DNA of 64,000 bases from DZBG01 sp049241565. GTDB lineage: Bacteria; Bdellovibrionota; Bacteriovoracia; Bacteriovoracales; Bacteriovoracaceae. Shown in pieces: positions 7,356 through 16,342 of this stretch. The position numbers and the translations under genes were made by a program. The notes beneath the pieces were generated by a model that saw nothing but the letters and a program-made list of their open reading frames with translations, had not been told where the DNA came from and ran no database searches. Position 1 is the first letter of the stretch. Every line of letters begins with the position of its first letter. The stretch is taken from positions 1 to 64,000 of the forward strand of contig JBMLQL010000009.1 in NCBI GenBank assembly GCA_049241565.1, given 5' to 3'.

Positions 7356-9030
7356 AGGTGAGACATTCTTAGTTGGGTTTATCCTTTTCAATCTCTGCGT
7401 GGCAGCGGTCTTGGGATATTATACGCCTCGATTGATTGCTGATTTTTACCAGTCTCTTACATCCGATTCTGCTTTTGCGAAACAATTTTCCCTGCTCGTC
7501 ACTCTCTATATTGCGGAGTACTTTAACCGTTCGATGTATCTTTTGGCCTGTAATCGTTATGTTCAACTCTTACTAAATAATGTCCGCGAACAGAGTTATT
7601 CACGATGGCTTAAGAGTTCACTCCGAAGAAGTAAGGCCCATGAGGATTATCCTATGGGTGAGGTTTTAGCGCGACTTATGTCTGATACTGAATCCATTCG
7701 TGAAGTCGTGGGCTCAGGAAGCTTTGCTATCTTTATTGATATTCTTTTTATCTTTTTCTGTTTGATTAGTTTTCTTGAACTCAATTCATCGACAGGAATC
7801 TATCTTTTTGTGGCAGAGATTTTGGCCTGCTGGCTTCTTATTTTAGGAAGTCGAAAAATGGCCACCGTCTTTATGGAAGTTCGTCGTCTCACTGGGTATC
7901 TCTCAAGAGTAGTGACTGATTTGACTAATGGACTGAAAGAACTTTTTTTTAATCGCCATGATCACTACGCTCTTAGACGTGGGGAAAAAGTTTTTGAAGA
8001 GTTTTTAGATAAACAGCTTAAGGCCAATATTTGGGATGCCAGCTATTACTCAGCGGCTGAGTCTCTATACCCTATTTTGATTGCGGTTGTGATGATCGTT
8101 ATTCCATTCACTCAAGTGGTTGAGGTGGCGATTCTTGCGGCCCTATTTGATCTTATTCAAAAATCAATTACTCCGATTAAAGATGTGGCCGGTAAAATCT
8201 CTGTTATTCAGAGAGCGAAAACAGGAATTGAGCGTCTTCATCAATTTAATGAGAGCTTTCCTCATCAAGATCAAGAGCTTCCTTCGGTTGATTTAGAGTT
8301 GAATGAGCTTAAAGTGAAGATTAATTCTTTCTCTTATCATCATCAGCAATCCCAAACAGCTTTTGAGCTTAAAGATATTGAGCTTGATCTTAAAATTGGA
8401 CAGATTATTGGAATTGTCGGTGAATCCGGTTGTGGAAAGTCGACTTTGTTAAAACTGCTTTCGGCCCAGTATGGTGCCTTTGATGGAACGGCAGAGTTGA
8501 ATCAGTCTAAGACATTTAATCTCAATCATGATCAAGAACTCTTGAAGCTGACTCCTTATATGAGTCTTATATCTCAAGACTCTCATGTATTCTCTGAGAA
8601 CCTAGAGTTTAATATCGGACTCGGGAAGACAGAGGGGATGAGTGATTTCTGGATTTACGCCTCTAAACAAATTCCTTATCTCACCAGATGGGGTCTTGGT
8701 TTGAATGATAATATTGAGCCTAATAAGATTTCCATGGGGCAAAAACAACTTATCTCCGGACTGCGTGCGCTTTATTTAAATAAGAAAGTGATTATGTTGG
8801 ATGAGATTTCGAGTGGTCTTGATCCAGAGCTAGAGAAGGCCTACAGAGACTTGCTTCATCTTTTGCGCGAGCGATCGATGACTATCATTGTGACTCATCG
8901 CTTGGAGACAATTTTAGAGGCGGATCAGGTCTTCTTGATGGATGCGGGGCGTGTTATGGCCCATGGAAGACATCAACAGATGGTGGATATCCCGGCCTAT
9001 CGCAGTTTCATTGAACATTTGCATAGTTGA
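7300..9030 (+). CDS. ABC exporter half-transporter, subunit 2
   Basis: 576 residues from the ATG at 7300, chosen because AGGGA (7288-7292) sits seven bases ahead; an ATG at 7279 is also in frame. Membrane domain ~1-310, nucleotide-binding domain ~330-576. Walker A is GESGCGKST, Walker B is VIMLDEISSGLD with the catalytic Glu intact, but the signature is SMGQK instead of LSGGQ. The active ATP site would therefore combine this Walker A/B with the LSGGQ of subunit 1. The 56-base overlap with the upstream gene implies translational coupling and near 1:1 synthesis. Confidence 0.9.
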   Translation: MRKYSTSSNHKWWSYLYLRGETFLVGFILFNLCVAAVLGYYTPRLIADFYQSLTSDSAFAKQFSLLVTLYIAEYFNRSMYLLACNRYVQLLLNNVREQSYSRWLKSSLRRSKAHEDYPMGEVLARLMSDTESIREVVGSGSFAIFIDILFIFFCLISFLELNSSTGIYLFVAEILACWLLILGSRKMATVFMEVRRLTGYLSRVVTDLTNGLKELFFNRHDHYALRRGEKVFEEFLDKQLKANIWDASYYSAAESLYPILIAVVMIVIPFTQVVEVAILAALFDLIQKSITPIKDVAGKISVIQRAKTGIERLHQFNESFPHQDQELPSVDLELNELKVKINSFSYHHQQSQTAFELKDIELDLKIGQIIGIVGESGCGKSTLLKLLSAQYGAFDGTAELNQSKTFNLNHDQELLKLTPYMSLISQDSHVFSENLEFNIGLGKTEGMSDFWIYASKQIPYLTRWGLGLNDNIEPNKISMGQKQLISGLRALYLNKKVIMLDEISSGLDPELEKAYRDLLHLLRERSMTIIVTHRLETILEADQVFLMDAGRVMAHGRHQQMVDIPAYRSFIEHLHS

Positions 9031-9108
9031 TTTATTTGCTTCGTTTTTATTCTTCAATCTCCCTGTTATCATGTGGACGTCTCACTATTGATTTCTAGGA
9101 GTACTATC

Positions 9109-10137
9109 ATGAGAAATGTTGTTCTATTAGCGTTACTTGCTCTCGCTGTTGCTTGTTCAGAGTCAACAAGCAAGCCACAGTTTAATTTTAAACCGGCCCC
9201 TAAAGAAGGTCTCGCTGCGAAGATTGGTGACGCCGAAGTGACGAATGCTGAAGTGGCGGACGGAATTGAATCAGAAATTTATGAAGCCGAACAAAAGCTT
9301 TTTGAAATTCGTTTCAATAAACTCAAAGGAATCATCATCGAAAAAATGATCGCTGGTGATTCACGTAAAGGTAATCTTTCAGCTGATGAATTTCTTACTA
9401 AATATATTAGTAAAGATGTTGTGATCTCTGAAAAAGAAATTGATGCTTTCATTAAGGATCAAAGTATTCCTGCTGAACATATCAATCCACAAATTCGTGA
9501 GAAGATTAAATCTTACTTAGAGATGGAGAGAAAAAAAGAAGCAGTTGATAAATGGATTGCTGAGCAAACAAAAAAGACAAATGTTGATATCTATCTGGCC
9601 AAGCCACGTCGCCCAAGCTTTGAAATCAATATTGGTGACGCTCCATCAGTTGGAAACAGTGATGCTAAAGTCACAGTTGTTGAATTCTCTGACTTCCAAT
9701 GTCCTTTCTGTGCTAAAGGCGCAGATATCATTAAGTCATTGAAGAAAAAGTATGGAAACAAAGTTCGTTTTGTTTTCAAAAACTTTCCACTTCCATTCCA
9801 CAATCAAGCGGAAGGTGCAGCGGTTGCTGGACTTTGTGCTAATGAGCAATCCACAGATCTTTTCTGGAAAATGCACGATGCTATGTTTGCAGACCAGACT
9901 AAATTGGACTTAGACTCACTTAAGGTCACGGCCAAGAAGAATGGGGTAAAAGCTGACCAATTTAATAAGTGTTTAGACGAAAACAAGTTTTTGGCCAAAG
10001 TTCAGGCCGATATGGAAGAGGGGAAAAAAATTAAGGTGAAGTCGACACCAACTTTTTTCATTAACGGTCAGCTCATTAATGGCGCGCAACCTCTTGAAGT
10101 CTTTACAGAAATCATCGACGAAGAGCTTTCTCGCTAG
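9109..10137 (+). CDS. DsbA-like thioredoxin-fold lipoprotein with SurA-like N-terminal region
   Basis: 342 residues from the ATG at 9109 (TAGGAG seven bases upstream; the in-frame ATG at 9073 only adds a leader ahead of the signal). The lipobox is AVAC followed by SES. Residues ~30-165 are helical and resemble the N-terminal segment of SurA/PpiC chaperones. Residues ~185-342 are a DsbA/thioredoxin_4 domain with active site CPFC (C198, C201) and a cis-Pro loop TPTFFING. It should act in the periplasm as a disulfide oxidase or isomerase. A good terminator follows, so it is likely monocistronic. Confidence 0.85.
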   Translation: MRNVVLLALLALAVACSESTSKPQFNFKPAPKEGLAAKIGDAEVTNAEVADGIESEIYEAEQKLFEIRFNKLKGIIIEKMIAGDSRKGNLSADEFLTKYISKDVVISEKEIDAFIKDQSIPAEHINPQIREKIKSYLEMERKKEAVDKWIAEQTKKTNVDIYLAKPRRPSFEINIGDAPSVGNSDAKVTVVEFSDFQCPFCAKGADIIKSLKKKYGNKVRFVFKNFPLPFHNQAEGAAVAGLCANEQSTDLFWKMHDAMFADQTKLDLDSLKVTAKKNGVKADQFNKCLDENKFLAKVQADMEEGKKIKVKSTPTFFINGQLINGAQPLEVFTEIIDEELSR

Positions 10138-10164
10138 TCATTTTCTCAAGTATCTTGATTTTAT

Positions 10165-10199
10165 AAGGCCTTAGGTAAGTTTTACCTAAGGCCTTTTTA
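10165..10199 (+). terminator. Rho-independent terminator after the DsbA-like gene
   Basis: Perfect 14-bp stem AAGGCCTTAGGTAA/TTACCTAAGGCCTT with a 3-base loop and a TTTTTAT tail, 28 bases after the stop codon. Confidence 0.9.
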
Positions 10200-10257
10200 T
10201 TATAGGGGCAGGGTATACTATCTAAGATGCCAGGATGGCAGATCAAGAGGTTCAAGG

Positions 10258-12201
10258 ATGAATGGTGTAGATTACACAAAACAACTTAGTCGAGACCGCG
10301 AAAACTTTCAAAAAACGATTGAGAAAGACCGCGAGGCCCAATCTAAGCGTATCGCCTCTGAAGAAGAGCGGCACAACCACATTCAAACCAAACAGAAAGA
10401 GACACATATTCAAGATCGTACCGAACTTGAAAAAGACTATTCAAAAAATCTCGCAGAAATTAATCAAAAAACAAAAGAAGTTATCAGTCGTGATACAGAC
10501 AAATTTAACGAAAAGCTTGATAACGAGCGTTCAACCTTTGTTAAAAAGACTGAAACTCAACGTAAAGATTTTGATCAACGTCTCTCTGATATCAAAAACA
10601 ATTATAAAAAAGCCTTTGATTCAGAACGAGATAATCACGACACTGTTCGTGATGTTGAAAAGAATCGTTATGTGAATAATGTTCAAGAGATCACAAAAAA
10701 TACAGACAAAAAAATTGGTGAGTATCGAGACCAGATGATGGGAGCGGGAGCTGACGTGCGTGAGCAAAATAATCGCGAGAAGCAGCAGCTCGTGAGATCT
10801 CATGAAGATAAGCTCACTGAAATTTATAAAAATGAGTCGAATAAAAGAACTGAACTCCGTGAAAGAGTGACCGGAGATCTTGATAAAATTCGCCAGTCTA
10901 CTGATGCTGAGAAAGAGCATGCTAAGAATTACTATAAAAATAGAATGGATACGACAAAAAAACTTTTTGATGATCGTTATCAAGTGACAAGCCGTGAATT
11001 TGAAAAGAGATCTAAAGACGTAACAGATGCTCAACGAAAAGAAACAGTAAAATTAAATCAACAGAACCAATTAGAACTGGCCAAAGTAAGACGTGGATTT
11101 AATGACCAAATTAAATCTATGGAACTTGAAGCTGTTAGTCGAGATAACGGGAGTGGTGAGTTTGCTGATTTTGCCAAGCGCCAAAGTGGTGCCAAAGATC
11201 AGGATATCTTTGATAAAAAGATTGGCCATTTGAGAGACGAGCTTTCAAATGCCAAAGATGATTATCAACAGCGTCGTGCGAGCGATCAAGATCAGTTTAA
11301 TACTGATCTTCGCACTGAAAGAGCAGAGTCAGTTTCTCGAATTGAAAAGCAAAAAAATCAACTTGAAGCTCAGAAATTATTATCAATGCAAAAAGAGCGC
11401 GAGAGCGCAGATAAAAAAATCCAGGGTGCTTTTCATCAGAATAAACTATCTGAGCAACAAAATGAGTCTCAGCTAAGTTTTCAGCAGAACCAATCGAGAG
11501 TGCAGCTCGATAAGTTGAAGGCCAATTTTAATGCTTCGATGAAAGATCTTGAAGAGAAGCATGGCAAACAGATTGAGACAGTTCAAAAGACATCAATTCA
11601 AGATAAAAACGATTTTATGCAGAATACCAATGTCCGCAGAAATGAAGAGATTTTTGAATTGAAGAGAAATTTTGGTAAGGTTATGGATGCTACTGTGACA
11701 GATTACGAAATGCGTCTAGATAATTATAAACGAGACAACGATAACTTGAAGGCGGGGTTTGAGCAAAAACTTCGTCAAATTATGGATAATTCTGACAAAC
11801 AGATGGTCACACAAAGAAAAATTTACGAAGATAAGCGAACGGCAGATCAAAAATCTTATCAGCTTCTTATGGATCAACGCGAAAATGATCTTAAGAAGAG
11901 GATTAATGAGTTGAACTCAAGCTATCAACGTAAGATTGATAATCTTGTTTCAGAAAATGATCGTCGTATGAAGTCGGTTACGGGTGAATACGAATCAAGA
12001 TTAAAAGAACTTGCTTCTAGCAAAGCTACTGAGTTGAATCAGAAAGATGCTAAGGGGCTTAATGAACTTGAAAGAGTAAAAGCGGCTTACGATGATGAGA
12101 AAGCTCGTATTATTAATCAGTACGAGAATCAAATCAATCAGATGAGAATTGCGCACCGTGATCAGATGGAAGAAATGAAGAACTTTAAAAGTTTAGCTTA
12201 A
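10258..12201 (+). CDS. Large charged coiled-coil protein of unknown function
   Basis: 647 residues, almost entirely helical and very rich in Lys, Arg, Glu, Asp, Gln and Asn. There is no signal peptide, no membrane segment and no globular motif, and there are no cysteines and very few prolines. Patterns such as KRxxxExxxxxxQ recur throughout, and hydrophobic residues fall at roughly heptad spacing. This suggests a long rod, possibly a cytoplasmic filament or scaffold. The start has AGAGG about ten bases ahead. It sits between a strong terminator and pyk, 24 bases before the latter, so the two may share a transcript. No family recognised. Confidence 0.8.
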   Translation: MNGVDYTKQLSRDRENFQKTIEKDREAQSKRIASEEERHNHIQTKQKETHIQDRTELEKDYSKNLAEINQKTKEVISRDTDKFNEKLDNERSTFVKKTETQRKDFDQRLSDIKNNYKKAFDSERDNHDTVRDVEKNRYVNNVQEITKNTDKKIGEYRDQMMGAGADVREQNNREKQQLVRSHEDKLTEIYKNESNKRTELRERVTGDLDKIRQSTDAEKEHAKNYYKNRMDTTKKLFDDRYQVTSREFEKRSKDVTDAQRKETVKLNQQNQLELAKVRRGFNDQIKSMELEAVSRDNGSGEFADFAKRQSGAKDQDIFDKKIGHLRDELSNAKDDYQQRRASDQDQFNTDLRTERAESVSRIEKQKNQLEAQKLLSMQKERESADKKIQGAFHQNKLSEQQNESQLSFQQNQSRVQLDKLKANFNASMKDLEEKHGKQIETVQKTSIQDKNDFMQNTNVRRNEEIFELKRNFGKVMDATVTDYEMRLDNYKRDNDNLKAGFEQKLRQIMDNSDKQMVTQRKIYEDKRTADQKSYQLLMDQRENDLKKRINELNSSYQRKIDNLVSENDRRMKSVTGEYESRLKELASSKATELNQKDAKGLNELERVKAAYDDEKARIINQYENQINQMRIAHRDQMEEMKNFKSLA

Positions 12202-12225
12202 TACCCATTCTGATTGTGAGAAATT

Positions 12226-13668
12226 ATGAGTACTCGTCGCGCGAAGATTATCGCCACTGTTGGCCCTAGTTCTAACTCTATCCCCATGCTTGAAAAATTG
12301 ATCCTCGCTGGTATGAATGCTGCCAGAGTGAATATGTCTCATGGGACTTATGAGGCCCATGCTCAGACTATTAAAAATGTCCGAGAGGCCTCAATCAACG
12401 TCAAAAGAGAAGTGGCTATTCTCCTCGATCTTCAAGGACCTAAAATTCGTGTAGATAAACTACCTAATCCCCTTGAACTGAAAGATGGTGAAGTATGGGT
12501 TATTGGCCCTTCACATGTTCAGAGTCAATATCCTGAATATGCCTCTCACTTTATTCCTACGATTTATAAAGATCTGGTAAAAGACGCTCATGTGGGTGCG
12601 AGGATTCTCTTTGATGATGGACTTCTCGAGGCAGTGGCCACTGAGAAAGATCGTGATGTTTTAAAAATTAAAGTCATTGTGGGTGGAACCCTTAAATCGA
12701 ATAAAGGAATTAATCTTCCCAATGTAAAAGTTTCGGCTCCTAGTTTTACCGACAAAGATCGTGAGGATCTTGAATTCGGTCTTAAGCAAGGGGTTGATTA
12801 TGTGGCCTTAAGTTTTGTTCGTACGGCACAAGATATTCTTGATGTGAAAAACTTACTGCAAGAACAAAATATTTTTCTTCCCATTATTTCAAAGATTGAG
12901 ACTCCTTACGCTCTTGAAAATATAAAAGAAATTATAGAAGTGACTGATGCTATCATGATCGCTCGTGGTGATATGGGAGTGGAGGTCGGGAATCATCTTG
13001 TTCCACTGATTCAAAAACAAATCATAAAGCTTTGTAATGAAGCGGGGAAGATGGTGATAACAGCAACACAGATGCTTGAGAGTATGATCACCAACTCTCG
13101 TCCTACACGTGCAGAAGCTTCGGATGTGGCCAATGCTGTTTGGGATGGTACTGATGTGTTAATGCTTTCCGGTGAAACAGCTTCTGGAAAATATCCAGTA
13201 GAAACAGTTGCAATGATGAATCAAATTGTTGAAGAAGCTGAGAAAGCACCTAAAGAGCGGCCACTTTTACGTAATATGGATATTTCGGGAATTGATGCGT
13301 CTGTTCAGGTCGCAGCCTCACTTCTTGCTGAAAAAGTAAATGCTCGCTGGATTCTCTCGATTACTCAGTCTGGGAATTCTTGTTTGAAAATTACTCGTTT
13401 CCGCCCTAAAACACGTGTCCTTGGAGTTACAAACTCTATTCATGTAGTGAGAAAAATGTGTCTTTACTGGGGGGTGACACCTTATTTTTACGAAGTTCCT
13501 ATTGAAAATGGGGTGGGAAAGATTGAGTCCATGATGTTTAAGACATTGATCAAAAAGAACCACACAATGGTGGGTGATAATATTGTTATCACTGTTGGTG
13601 ATGGAAGTTATTTCCAGAAAGGCACGACGAACTCCATTCGTGTTGAGACCGTCAAAGAATCAAATTAA
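12226..13668 (+). CDS. pyk: Pyruvate kinase
   Basis: 480 residues, the usual length for bacterial pyruvate kinase. It shows RAKIIATVGPSSN at the start, the MSHG segment, LLDLQGPKIR, the metal- and PEP-binding ISKIETPYALEN and MIARGDMGVEVG, and the signature MVITATQMLESM. It converts PEP and ADP to pyruvate and ATP, the last step of glycolysis, in the cytoplasm. Together with pgi, the PTS operon and ppsR in this window it marks an active PEP/pyruvate node. queG follows after three bases, implying cotranscription. Confidence 0.97.
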   Translation: MSTRRAKIIATVGPSSNSIPMLEKLILAGMNAARVNMSHGTYEAHAQTIKNVREASINVKREVAILLDLQGPKIRVDKLPNPLELKDGEVWVIGPSHVQSQYPEYASHFIPTIYKDLVKDAHVGARILFDDGLLEAVATEKDRDVLKIKVIVGGTLKSNKGINLPNVKVSAPSFTDKDREDLEFGLKQGVDYVALSFVRTAQDILDVKNLLQEQNIFLPIISKIETPYALENIKEIIEVTDAIMIARGDMGVEVGNHLVPLIQKQIIKLCNEAGKMVITATQMLESMITNSRPTRAEASDVANAVWDGTDVLMLSGETASGKYPVETVAMMNQIVEEAEKAPKERPLLRNMDISGIDASVQVAASLLAEKVNARWILSITQSGNSCLKITRFRPKTRVLGVTNSIHVVRKMCLYWGVTPYFYEVPIENGVGKIESMMFKTLIKKNHTMVGDNIVITVGDGSYFQKGTTNSIRVETVKESN

Positions 13669-13671
13669 AAA

Positions 13672-14658
13672 ATGATAAAGAATGTTCCCCATTTAACAGA
13701 TGAGTTTTTAAAAGAGCTTGGTGTTGTTGACTGGGGAATGACTTCGGAAGAAAAGCCCACATCTTGGGAAAACTATGAAAAATGGGTTTCTCAAAATCTT
13801 AGCTCACCGTTGACTTATCTTTCTGATCACCGCATGTCTTTGCGATCTTCACTTAAAAATATATATCCTGAATTTCAAACGGCTCTTGTCTTTTTTTTTG
13901 ATTATGCGCCTACTAAAAAATGGCTGATTGAAAATAAAATCTACAAATATGCTGCCTACACTTTAGGATTTGATGGAGGAGACTATCATCACGTCGTTGG
14001 AGAGCGTTTAGAAAAGATTGGGATTGAACTAAAAAAAAATGATCCCACTCTCGATTTTAAAATTACTCTTGATGTTCTTCCGGTTTTGGAAAGAGATCTT
14101 GCCTTTAGAGCAGGACTTGGATGGTTTGGAAAGAACTCTATGCTCATTCATCGTAAGTATGGAAGTTATTTTCTCATCGGAAGTCTACTCATTAATAAAA
14201 AGATACAAGATCAAGAAGCTTCTCTTGAGGTAGATCATTGTGGTCAATGTAATCGATGTGTGGAGGCCTGCCCTACAAAGGCCATTAATCCAGAAACGCG
14301 CACTATTATTGCGAGTCAGTGTATTTCAACTTATACCATCGAAATTTTTAAAGAAGCTACGGCCCCCGAAGGAATGGAGAAGAGCAGAGGAGAAATCTTT
14401 GGGTGCGATATTTGTCAGGATGTGTGTCCTTGGAATAAAAAATATCTAGGTAAGATCACAAGCATGCTCAAAATTACTGATACCTTTCAGCATGTGAATT
14501 ATTTATTAGAGTCTAATCTTGAAACTCTTTTTGATAAGCTCTCAGGAATGAGTGGGCGTTCATTTAAAAAATGGCTAAAGGGAACATCTTTTGATCGTCC
14601 TGGAGTCACCGGTTGGCTTAAAAATATTAAGTCAGCGAAAAATCACCAACCAAAATGA
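13672..14658 (+). CDS. queG: Epoxyqueuosine reductase
   Basis: 328 residues. QueG carries a cobalamin-binding N-terminal part and two 4Fe-4S clusters; here the clusters are seen as CGQCNRCVEACPTKAI and CDICQDVCPWN, with C at the expected spacing. VLERDLAFRAGLGWFGKNSMLI is the family signature around the active site. It reduces epoxyqueuosine to queuosine in tRNAs with GUN anticodons (Asp, Asn, His, Tyr). It starts three bases after pyk and its 3' end overlaps the convergent hydrolase gene by 16 bases. Slightly short of the E. coli enzyme because the C-terminal HEAT-like part is absent, as in many bacteria. Confidence 0.95.
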   Translation: MIKNVPHLTDEFLKELGVVDWGMTSEEKPTSWENYEKWVSQNLSSPLTYLSDHRMSLRSSLKNIYPEFQTALVFFFDYAPTKKWLIENKIYKYAAYTLGFDGGDYHHVVGERLEKIGIELKKNDPTLDFKITLDVLPVLERDLAFRAGLGWFGKNSMLIHRKYGSYFLIGSLLINKKIQDQEASLEVDHCGQCNRCVEACPTKAINPETRTIIASQCISTYTIEIFKEATAPEGMEKSRGEIFGCDICQDVCPWNKKYLGKITSMLKITDTFQHVNYLLESNLETLFDKLSGMSGRSFKKWLKGTSFDRPGVTGWLKNIKSAKNHQPK

Positions 14659-15434
14659 CCTTTAAGAAATGAGAAAATATGGGGCGAGGCCTGACTTGGT
14701 TCATGATGAGGCAGGCGCTTAGGCTCATAGAAGGTCACTTCATTTCCTAGTGAGATCAGCTTATCCACCATTAATTGAAGCCCACCAGGGCCCACGACAG
14801 CATCATCTTCACCCGTAATAAGGTGAACACGCTGACCAGTCGTTTTAAGATTCACTTTTTCATCACGAATCCACGGAAAAACTAAAGAAGAATCAATGGC
14901 CGGAGAGACGAGCTGGCGACGAGTAGAAAGTGTTTTTTGATAAAATGTTGTATCAAAAATATGAGTTTCTGCTTTCACATTCAGGCCAAGCCCTATACAG
15001 ACGGCGACTTTTTTAATAGCGCTAAATTCAGGCAAATCTAGGGCCTTTAAAGCCGTCATCGCTCCAAGAGAGTGACCACCCAGAATCAGACCTTGGCATG
15101 TGGGGTAGCTGGCCACACCTAACTCAGCTTCAAGGAAGGCACCCAAACGAAGATAGGCCTCTCTAAAAAGATGATGAATATAATTTTTAAAATCATCAAA
15201 ACTTTCTACATCATTAAAACTTCCCAGGTAGTGTCCTGGTTGATCAAAAATAATCGTTGGAACACCGGCCTCAGCCGTTCTAGTCGCCCAGGCCAAGCAG
15301 TCAGACTTCTGAGAAGTATAGCCGTGAGTAAAGCAGGCCCATTGTTCTTTTAAATCTGATTGCGGAATAAAAACGAAGGCCTGAACTTCAAAACTAGAAA
15401 CTGAGAGTGTCGTGCGGAGAATTTTTACTGACAT
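14643..15434 (-). CDS. Alpha/beta hydrolase
   Basis: 263 residues with an alpha/beta-hydrolase fold. ACFTHGYTSQKSD contains the oxyanion HG motif, LILGGHSLGAMTAL is the nucleophile elbow with Ser in GHSLG, LITGEDDAVVGPGG carries the acid, and PHHEPSQASPH supplies the late histidine. No signal peptide, so cytoplasmic. The substrate is unknown; serine esterases of this kind act on lipids or small esters. Its 3' end overlaps that of queG tail to tail. Monocistronic. Confidence 0.8.
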   Translation of the reverse strand: MSVKILRTTLSVSSFEVQAFVFIPQSDLKEQWACFTHGYTSQKSDCLAWATRTAEAGVPTIIFDQPGHYLGSFNDVESFDDFKNYIHHLFREAYLRLGAFLEAELGVASYPTCQGLILGGHSLGAMTALKALDLPEFSAIKKVAVCIGLGLNVKAETHIFDTTFYQKTLSTRRQLVSPAIDSSLVFPWIRDEKVNLKTTGQRVHLITGEDDAVVGPGGLQLMVDKLISLGNEVTFYEPKRLPHHEPSQASPHIFSFLKGHFGW

Positions 15435-15551
15435 ATGATATTGACTCGCAAGGTCATCCTTTAAATATTATGAATTTTAGATTGACGAAACTTTGAGGAA
15501 ACATTACTTTAAAGATCACTTTTTTAGAAGACATCTTTCGTTATCAGATAT

Positions 15552-15627
15552 GCCCGCTTAGCTCAGTCGGTAGAGCAAAGGACTGAAAATCCTTGTGTCC
15601 GTGGTTCGATTCCGCGAGCGGGCACCA
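15552..15627 (+). tRNA. tRNA-Phe (GAA)
   Basis: 76 bases with encoded CCA. Acceptor GCCCGCT/AGCGGGC, D arm GCTC/GAGC, anticodon stem AGGA/TCCT region with loop CTGAAAA giving anticodon GAA, T arm with TTCGATT. A terminator starts at the next base. Confidence 0.95.
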
Positions 15628-15670
15628 AAAAAAGCCTCAGAAAAATTAACCCTTTTTCTGAGGCTTTTTT
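15628..15670 (+). terminator. Terminator of tRNA-Phe
   Basis: Eighteen-bp stem AAAAAAGCCTCAGAAAAA with its complement across a 7-base loop, ending in a run of T. It begins immediately after the CCA of tRNA-Phe. Confidence 0.9.
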
Positions 15671-15778
15671 ATTTTAGTTTCGACTCTCATCCTCACTTTG
15701 AGATAAAAGCAATAGAAGACTGTTAAGCTCAAGGGGAAATTTCTTTGGATATTTTGAAAGGCAGCTGACAATAGAGAA

Positions 15779-16342
15779 ATGTTACGATTTTTCTTTTTCT
15801 TAATTATGCTTAGTTTCAATGTCCAGGCCGAAGTGATCTGCTATCCGCCCATTACTCAGGATGAGCTGATTGGTCTAATGATAAATACAAAAATACGCTA
15901 TTTCCCTGAGCTTGATAAAGAAATTGTAAGTGTGACAAATTTCAAATCGAAAGATTCTTTTCTTCAAGCTCAACCAGTGATTAAGTCTCTCTTAAAACGG
16001 AGAGAAAAAAGAAGTTATACTGTTCAAGTTAATCCTAAACTTCTTGCTTGCCCACCATCTATGGAAGGGCTAGAGGCAATATTGGTTCATGAGTTAGAGC
16101 ATATCGTAGATTATACAAAATGGAGTTCAGCACGAATCGTTAAGCATGGAGCTCAGTATCTTCTTTCAAGAAAATTTCAAATTAAATACGAAAGAGAGAC
16201 TGACCGAAAAGTTCTTCAAAAATCTCTTCATGAAGGATTGGCGCAGTTTAGAGAGTGGATTTATCCATGGCTAAATCCAAAGCAGCTTAAAAAGAAAAGA
16301 CAAACCTATCTTACTCCTGAAGAGATTCGAAATAGTTTATGA
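15779..16342 (+). CDS. Secreted HELEH metalloprotease-like protein
   Basis: 187 residues. MLRFFFFLIMLSFNVQA looks like a signal peptide. AILVHELEHIVDYTKW contains the zincin motif HExxH, and about 35 residues later YERETDRKVL offers an E/D that could be the third zinc ligand, as in gluzincins. The protein is shorter than known peptidase families and the C-terminus is basic. It is likely periplasmic or surface exposed. The next gene starts inside its stop codon (ATGA overlap). Protease activity is inference from the motif only; no family is recognised with certainty. Confidence 0.65.
   Translation: MLRFFFFLIMLSFNVQAEVICYPPITQDELIGLMINTKIRYFPELDKEIVSVTNFKSKDSFLQAQPVIKSLLKRREKRSYTVQVNPKLLACPPSMEGLEAILVHELEHIVDYTKWSSARIVKHGAQYLLSRKFQIKYERETDRKVLQKSLHEGLAQFREWIYPWLNPKQLKKKRQTYLTPEEIRNSL

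Noticed and set aside
10621..11034. Antisense frame of 137 codons inside the coiled-coil gene
   Set aside because: Hydrophobic composition arises from the reverse complement of Lys/Glu/Asp codons; no ribosome binding site, and the sense protein is continuous.
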